The notes beneath the pieces are model-generated. The model made no database searches, had not been told where the DNA came from, and was given only the letters and a program-made list of their open reading frames with translations. Below are positions 60,304-64,000 of a DNA stretch of 64,000 bases, piece after piece (position 1 is the first letter of the stretch; every line of letters begins with the position of its first letter). The translations under genes and the position numbers were made by a program. Source of the stretch: Streptomyces sp. MH60. Lineage in GTDB: Bacteria > Actinomycetota > Actinomycetes > Streptomycetales > Streptomycetaceae. Location of the stretch: assembly GCF_002939385.1 (NCBI RefSeq), contig NZ_MULI01000001.1:124001-188000 (forward strand). Direction: 5' to 3'.

Positions 60304-60542
60304 CAGGCGGCGCTGACTCCCTCGCCACGCTGGGACGGGGGGATCTCGTCCGGGAACGCCTCGTCGAACTCGGCGCGCAGCCGGTCCGCCCAGGAGACGG
60401 CCCCGGCGACGAACCGCTTGCGCTGCATCTCGCGGACACCGAGGTCGTGCATGTACTGCTTGAGGCTCTTGCCCTCGGCCGCGGCGGCAGCGCGGACGCC
60501 TTCCATTTCTTCCTCGGTGAAGGTCACGTTGAGTGATGGCAT
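60303..60542 (-). CDS. antitoxin of the Fic-like pair (ribbon-helix-helix type)
   Basis: 79 aa. LNVTFTEEEMEGVRAAAAAEGKSLKQYMHDLGVREM is the RHH beta strand and two helices; the C-terminal half, RFVAGAVSWADRLRAEFDEAFPDE, should wrap the toxin. ATG 60542 has no clear Shine-Dalgarno. The two GGTACC sites just upstream may be its operator. Confidence 0.75.
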   Translation of the reverse strand: MPSLNVTFTEEEMEGVRAAAAAEGKSLKQYMHDLGVREMQRKRFVAGAVSWADRLRAEFDEAFPDEIPPSQRGEGVSAA

Positions 60543-60550
60543 ACCAGCAT

Positions 60551-60567
60551 GGTACCTACTCGGTACC
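60551..60567. promoter_or_regulatory. paired GGTACC sites, operator of the toxin-antitoxin operon
   Basis: GGTACC at 60551-60556 and 60562-60567, 11 bases apart (one helical turn), 9 bases upstream of the antitoxin ATG. RHH antitoxins bind such repeats. Confidence 0.6.
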
Positions 60568-60691
60568 TGATGTGCGACTCGCCGGACCGAGGAGGGCGCC
60601 CGGCATGTCGCGGCCCGCCCCGCCGCGAGGGTCGGCGAGGATTCCGTCGTTCGCGGTCCCCGGAGCGCGGCCCGGGAGCAGGGAGGCAGTG

Positions 60692-61753
60692 GTGACGATC
60701 GAGCGGGTCGGACTGGTGGTGCACGGCGGTCGCGAGGGCGCCGCCGCGGCGGCACGGGAGGTCCGGGAGTGGTGCGACCAGAACGCCGTGGCGTGCACGG
60801 ACATCGACGTGTGGAGCGGCGGGGGGCGGCGCAGCGCCCGGGAGGAGGTGGACGCGGCCGGCGACCCGGACCTCGTCGTCACCCTGGGCGGTGACGGCAC
60901 CTTTCTGCGCGGCGCCCGGCTCGCCGCGGAGAACGACGCCCTGATCCTGGGCGTGGACCTGGGGCGGGTCGGGTTCCTGACCGAGGTCCCCGCACCGGCG
61001 GTGCGCTCCGCCCTCGACGCCGTCCGCGGGGACCACCTGGACCCGGAGAGCCGCATGCTGCTCACTCTGCGTGCCTCCCGGCTCCTGGAGATCCCGTCGG
61101 AGATGGAGGCGCTCCTGCGGTACGGGCGAGGGCCGCTGCTGCCTCCCCCGCGGGTGCGGACCGACTGCGAGAGCGGTGACGAGTGGGGCATCGCCCTGAA
61201 CGTCACGGCCCTCAACGACGTGGTGCTCGAGAAGCTGTCACGGGACCGGCAGATCTCCGTCGGCGTCTACATCGCGGGCCGTCTGCTGGCCTCGTACTCC
61301 GCCGACGCGCTGCTGGTCGCGACCCCGACGGGTTCCACCGCCTACAGTTTCGCCGCGGGCGGCCCGGTCGTCTCGCCCCGCGCGGAAGCACTGGTCTTCA
61401 CCGCGGTGGCCCCGCACATGACGTTCGACCGCTCCGTGGTCACCGCGCCGGACGAGCCCGTCGGCATGCGGATCCTCGAACGGTCCGGCCGGGCCGCCGT
61501 GAGCATCGACGGGCAGCTGCGGGGCGTGCTCGATCCGGGCGACTGGCTCGGCGTCTACGCCGCTCCCCGAAGGCTGCGGGCGGTGCGGCTTGGACCCATG
61601 GACTTCTACGGCCGACTGCGCGACCGCATGCGGCTGACCGACGCCCCGGCCGCGGTCGCCGACGGCACGCCCGCCCCGCTGTGGCCGGTCAGCACGCCCC
61701 CGCCGGGAGACCTCGCCCATCTGGCCATGCCGGTGCCGGTGGCCGAGGACTGA
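60692..61753 (+). CDS. NAD kinase family protein
   Basis: 353 aa from GTG 60692 (GGGAGG 5 bases upstream); a GTG three bases earlier and an ATG at 60605 are alternatives. GGDGT at 66-70 binds ATP, LGVDLGRVGFLTEV follows, and TPTGSTAYSFAAGGPVVSP is the substrate loop. The enzyme phosphorylates NAD to NADP. It has an extra insert (SRLLEIPSEMEALLRYGRGPLLPPPRV) and a Pro-rich tail, so it is probably a paralog of the housekeeping NAD kinase. Confidence 0.85.
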   Translation: MTIERVGLVVHGGREGAAAAAREVREWCDQNAVACTDIDVWSGGGRRSAREEVDAAGDPDLVVTLGGDGTFLRGARLAAENDALILGVDLGRVGFLTEVPAPAVRSALDAVRGDHLDPESRMLLTLRASRLLEIPSEMEALLRYGRGPLLPPPRVRTDCESGDEWGIALNVTALNDVVLEKLSRDRQISVGVYIAGRLLASYSADALLVATPTGSTAYSFAAGGPVVSPRAEALVFTAVAPHMTFDRSVVTAPDEPVGMRILERSGRAAVSIDGQLRGVLDPGDWLGVYAAPRRLRAVRLGPMDFYGRLRDRMRLTDAPAAVADGTPAPLWPVSTPPPGDLAHLAMPVPVAED

Positions 61754-61886
61754 CGCCGCCGATCTTCTTCGCGAAAACAGGTAATCATCCGTCAAAGGCG
61801 TACAACCCCCGAAGGGGTGCAAAGGTCTCAACAGGTGGCTTCAGCAACACCATGGGGGAGCCGACCGATTCACGGATCGAGGTGCC

Positions 61887-62363
61887 ATGAAGCGTTCCAT
61901 GCAAGCCGTAGGGGCGACGTTGACCGCCGTCGGAGCCATCGGGGCGGGGCTGTTGGTGTCGGCTCCCGCCGCCGGCGCGGCGACCACCGGCGCGACCGCG
62001 TCGTACAACGGGGTCTGCGGCTCCGGCTACAAGGTGGTGAACTCCATGCCGATCGGTACCACCGGCACGGTGTACCTCACCTACAACTCGTCCACGGGCA
62101 AGAACTGCACCGTGACCATCCGCAACAGGACGGGCACACCGACGTACATGGTGGCCTACGTGCGCAACGTCGACAGCAGTGAGGACCAGACCGACGCGGG
62201 CAACTACACGTCGTACGCCGGGCCGGTGTACGCGTTCGGGCGCGGCGCCTGCGTGGAGTGGGGCGGCGTCATCGACAACCTCCAGGCCTGGAACTACGGC
62301 TCGAACTGCGGCTCACTCGCGGGCAAGGCCTCGCACAAGGACTGGTTCGCCGGCCAACGCTGA
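61887..62363 (+). CDS. spore-associated protein A-like secreted protein
   Basis: 158 aa with a signal peptide (MKRSMQAVGATLTAVGAIGAGLLVSAPAAGA). The mature part GVCGSGYKVVNSMPIGTTGTVYLTYNSSTGKNCTVTIRN, YTSYAGPVYAF and CVEWGGVIDN follow SapA of S. coelicolor, a protein found on spores. Four Cys could form two disulfides. GAGGTG before the ATG supports the start. Confidence 0.85.
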   Translation: MKRSMQAVGATLTAVGAIGAGLLVSAPAAGAATTGATASYNGVCGSGYKVVNSMPIGTTGTVYLTYNSSTGKNCTVTIRNRTGTPTYMVAYVRNVDSSEDQTDAGNYTSYAGPVYAFGRGACVEWGGVIDNLQAWNYGSNCGSLAGKASHKDWFAGQR

Positions 62364-62385
62364 GACGGCGCGCCGGTGACCCACC

Positions 62386-62413
62386 GGGGGCTCCTCCGCA
62401 CGGCGGAGCCCCC
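62386..62413 (+). terminator. hairpin terminator after the SapA-like gene
   Basis: GGGGGCTCC-N10-GGAGCCCCC, 22 bases after the stop codon. Confidence 0.7.
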
Positions 62414-62448
62414 TCAACGAGAACTCTCCCTCAGGCGTGGCGCCGTCC

Positions 62449-63195
62449 TCAGGCCGGCTTGCGCCACACGGAGACGTGTTTCGCGGAGTCCTGCGTGAAC
62501 GGGGCCCCGTCCCAGTCCCCGACCCGGCGTTCCAACTCCAGCCCGGCGATCCGTGCCATCAGGTCGAGCTCCGCGGGCCAGGCGTACCGGTGCCGGGAGT
62601 CGTCGCGGCGGTAGGTGCCGTCGGCCGGGTCGCGGGTGAAGTGGTGCGAGACGAGAACCTGTTCGACCAGGTCGAAGGTGTCGAAGCCGAGATGCCGCTC
62701 GGAGACGTCGAACGGCACCGCGACCTGTCCGGGCGGCAGGAACCGCAGCGGCGGCACGCCCAGCTCGATGACGAACCGGCCGCCGGGGCCCAGATGGCGA
62801 GCCGCGTTCCGGAAGCACTCGACCTGCTCGTCCTGCGTGAGCAGGTTGGTGATGGTGTTGTAGACGAGGTACACCAGGGCGAACTCGCCGGGGACGACGG
62901 TCGTGGCCATGTCCCCGAGGGACACCGGCAGCGTCTCCTCGTCCGCCTTGCGCCGCAGGACCGCCGCCATGTGCTCGGAAAGCTCGATGCCCACCACCGG
63001 CACACCGCGTTCCCGCAGCGGGACGCCCACGCGTCCGGTACCGATGGCGAACTCCAGCGCCCGGCCGTCACCGGCGAGTCCGGCGAGGAAGTCCAGTGTC
63101 GGTCCGAGGACGGCGGCGGAGGCCATCCCGGTCTCGGTCTCCTCGGCGTCGTAGCGGTCGGCGGTCTCACGGGTCCACAGTTCGCTGCTCGTCAC
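62449..63195 (-). CDS. class I SAM-dependent methyltransferase
   Basis: 248 aa. Motif I is ALEFAIGTGRVGVPLRERG (46-64), then VVGIELSEHMAAVLRRKA (motif II, acidic E for SAM ribose) and FALVYLVYNTITNLLTQDEQVECFRNAARHLGPGGRFVIEL. DSRHRYAWPAELDLMARIAGLELERRVGDW completes the fold. Substrate unknown. GTG start at 63195. Confidence 0.87.
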   Translation of the reverse strand: MTSSELWTRETADRYDAEETETGMASAAVLGPTLDFLAGLAGDGRALEFAIGTGRVGVPLRERGVPVVGIELSEHMAAVLRRKADEETLPVSLGDMATTVVPGEFALVYLVYNTITNLLTQDEQVECFRNAARHLGPGGRFVIELGVPPLRFLPPGQVAVPFDVSERHLGFDTFDLVEQVLVSHHFTRDPADGTYRRDDSRHRYAWPAELDLMARIAGLELERRVGDWDGAPFTQDSAKHVSVWRKPA

Positions 63196-63252
63196 GGGCG
63201 GACATCCTGCCGGGCACGAGCGTGCGCTGTCGACGCATTTACGCCCGTGACG

Positions 63253-64000
63253 TCACCGCGCCTCGCGCAGCCGGAGCAGGTACGCCGCGGTCAGCGCGAC
63301 GGCACGGTCCTCGTCCCGCGACAGCTCCACCAGCGCACGGGACGCCCTCGTGCCCGGGATGCCCGCCAGCGCCTGGGTCAGCCGGCCGCGCGCGGGCGCC
63401 GCGGTGGTGTCGTGGGCGAGACGGCCGACGAGAGCGGTCGCGATCCGGTCCGCCGTCGCGGTGTCGCCCGCCAGTACGCTCAGCGCGTCGGCCGCGTCGG
63501 TGTCGTTGCGGCCCGCCACGACCATGTCGATGAGCGTCGGGACCGCGGCGGCCACCCCCTGCGTCCCGAGCGCCAGTGCCGCGTACCCGCGGACCACGAA
63601 GTCGGGGCTCGCGAGGGCGTGCCGCAGCTGCGCGGCGGCCGCATCGCCGGGCAGCTCGGTGAGCGCCTGGACCGCACGCACCCGCACCGCGGCCACCGGC
63701 GACCCGAGGCCCTCCGCCAGCAGTTCCGCGGCGTCGTCGCCCGACCGCGCCAGCGCCCACCGAAGGGCTCCGGCGACGTTGGTGTCCGTCTCGCTCAGTG
63801 CCGCCTCGACCAGGGCTTCCACCGGCACCGCCGTCTCGTGGACCGAGGACAGGGCCGCCCGCTGGCGCGCGTCCGCGCTGTTGGAACCCAGCGCCTGGAG
63901 GAGCGCGACAGCCTGGAGGACGTCCTCCCAGCCGCCGGGGCCCGCGGCATCGATCCGGCGCAGCCGGGTGAGCAACTCGGTCTCGGCCGCGATGCGTTCG
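63253..64000 (-). CDS. HEAT-repeat protein (5' end outside window)
   Basis: Open reading frame runs past the window end. Repeated helical pairs such as AVRVRAVQALTELPGDAAAAQLRHALAS and FVVRGYAALALGTQGVAAAVPTLIDMV show HEAT repeats of about 30 residues. The frame is open at the window edge and the real start is beyond it. Likely a scaffold protein; the partner is unknown. Confidence 0.75.
   Translation of the reverse strand, partial: ERIAAETELLTRLRRIDAAGPGGWEDVLQAVALLQALGSNSADARQRAALSSVHETAVPVEALVEAALSETDTNVAGALRWALARSGDDAAELLAEGLGSPVAAVRVRAVQALTELPGDAAAAQLRHALASPDFVVRGYAALALGTQGVAAAVPTLIDMVVAGRNDTDAADALSVLAGDTATADRIATALVGRLAHDTTAAPARGRLTQALAGIPGTRASRALVELSRDEDRAVALTAAYLLRLREAR

Noticed and set aside
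1..64000. tRNA genes, rRNA, CRISPR arrays, insertion sequences or prophage
   Set aside because: None was found: no cloverleaf with conserved arms, no spaced repeats, no transposase or integrase motifs.

Overview
The window reads as chromosomal DNA of a Streptomyces or a close actinomycete relative. It has very high G+C with strong GC3 bias, GTG and TTG starts, dense regulator/enzyme pairs, sugar ABC systems without their own ATPase, a SapA-like spore protein, an ECF41-type sigma factor, F420-type oxidoreductases and an iron box of the DmdR/IdeR type. No rRNA, tRNA, insertion sequence, integrase or CRISPR array was seen. The mix of catabolic, regulatory and paralogous genes looks like a chromosome arm rather than the core.

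Layout. 1-4150: hydrolases, a ketopantoate-reductase-like gene and two CGNR zinc-finger (ABATE) regulators, each divergent from an enzyme gene with inverted repeats between them. 4161-4979: siderophore-interacting protein under a probable iron box. 4995-13486 (minus): glycoside operon, solute-binding protein, two permeases, LacI regulator, GH5-like and GH3 enzymes. 13628-18565: sirtuin, SpoIIE/PP2C phosphatase with a stand-alone MASE1 membrane sensor, MFS pump with MarR. 18646-22428: NmrA/TetR pair, a secreted SH3b-type protein with a duplicated C-terminal domain, DUF2809 protein. 22415-28387: divergent pyroglutamate (5-oxoproline) locus, pxpABC on one side and DUF969-DUF979-pcp-DUF2891 on the other. 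28395-38047: hydrolases, malX/malY-like PTS and aminotransferase pair, SGNH hydrolase, TetR-controlled aldo/keto reductase and alpha/beta hydrolase, deazaflavin-type oxidoreductase. 38153-45945: second LacI-controlled sugar locus (Gfo/Idh oxidoreductase, DUF6807/PmoA-like, cupin, solute-binding protein without signal peptide, two permeases, YesL-like). 46037-50237: MMPL exporter and two-component pair. 50278-60305: homoserine dehydrogenase-like, quinone oxidoreductase, GNAT, DHFR-like, bifunctional GT2/TagF-type transferase, DUF1838, DUF998, ECF41 sigma factor, GPP34. 59920-60542: Fic-like toxin and antitoxin. 60692 to end: second-type NAD kinase, SapA-like protein, methyltransferase, HEAT-repeat protein (cut by the window end).

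How the genes work together. The pyroglutamate locus is the most coherent system: pyrrolidone-carboxyl peptidase frees 5-oxoproline from peptides, the two paired membrane proteins are likely to move substrate, and PxpABC opens 5-oxoproline to glutamate with ATP. The divergent promoters carry one copy each of the same 15-bp palindrome, and each copy falls between the -35 and -10 boxes, so a single unseen repressor could switch both arms together. The two sugar operons import oligosaccharides or sugar derivatives, must borrow an ATPase encoded elsewhere (MsiK in Streptomyces), and break them down with cytoplasmic enzymes. Most of the remaining genes form small regulator/target pairs with recognisable inverted repeats between them. 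All functional calls come from reading the translated sequences; no database search was run.
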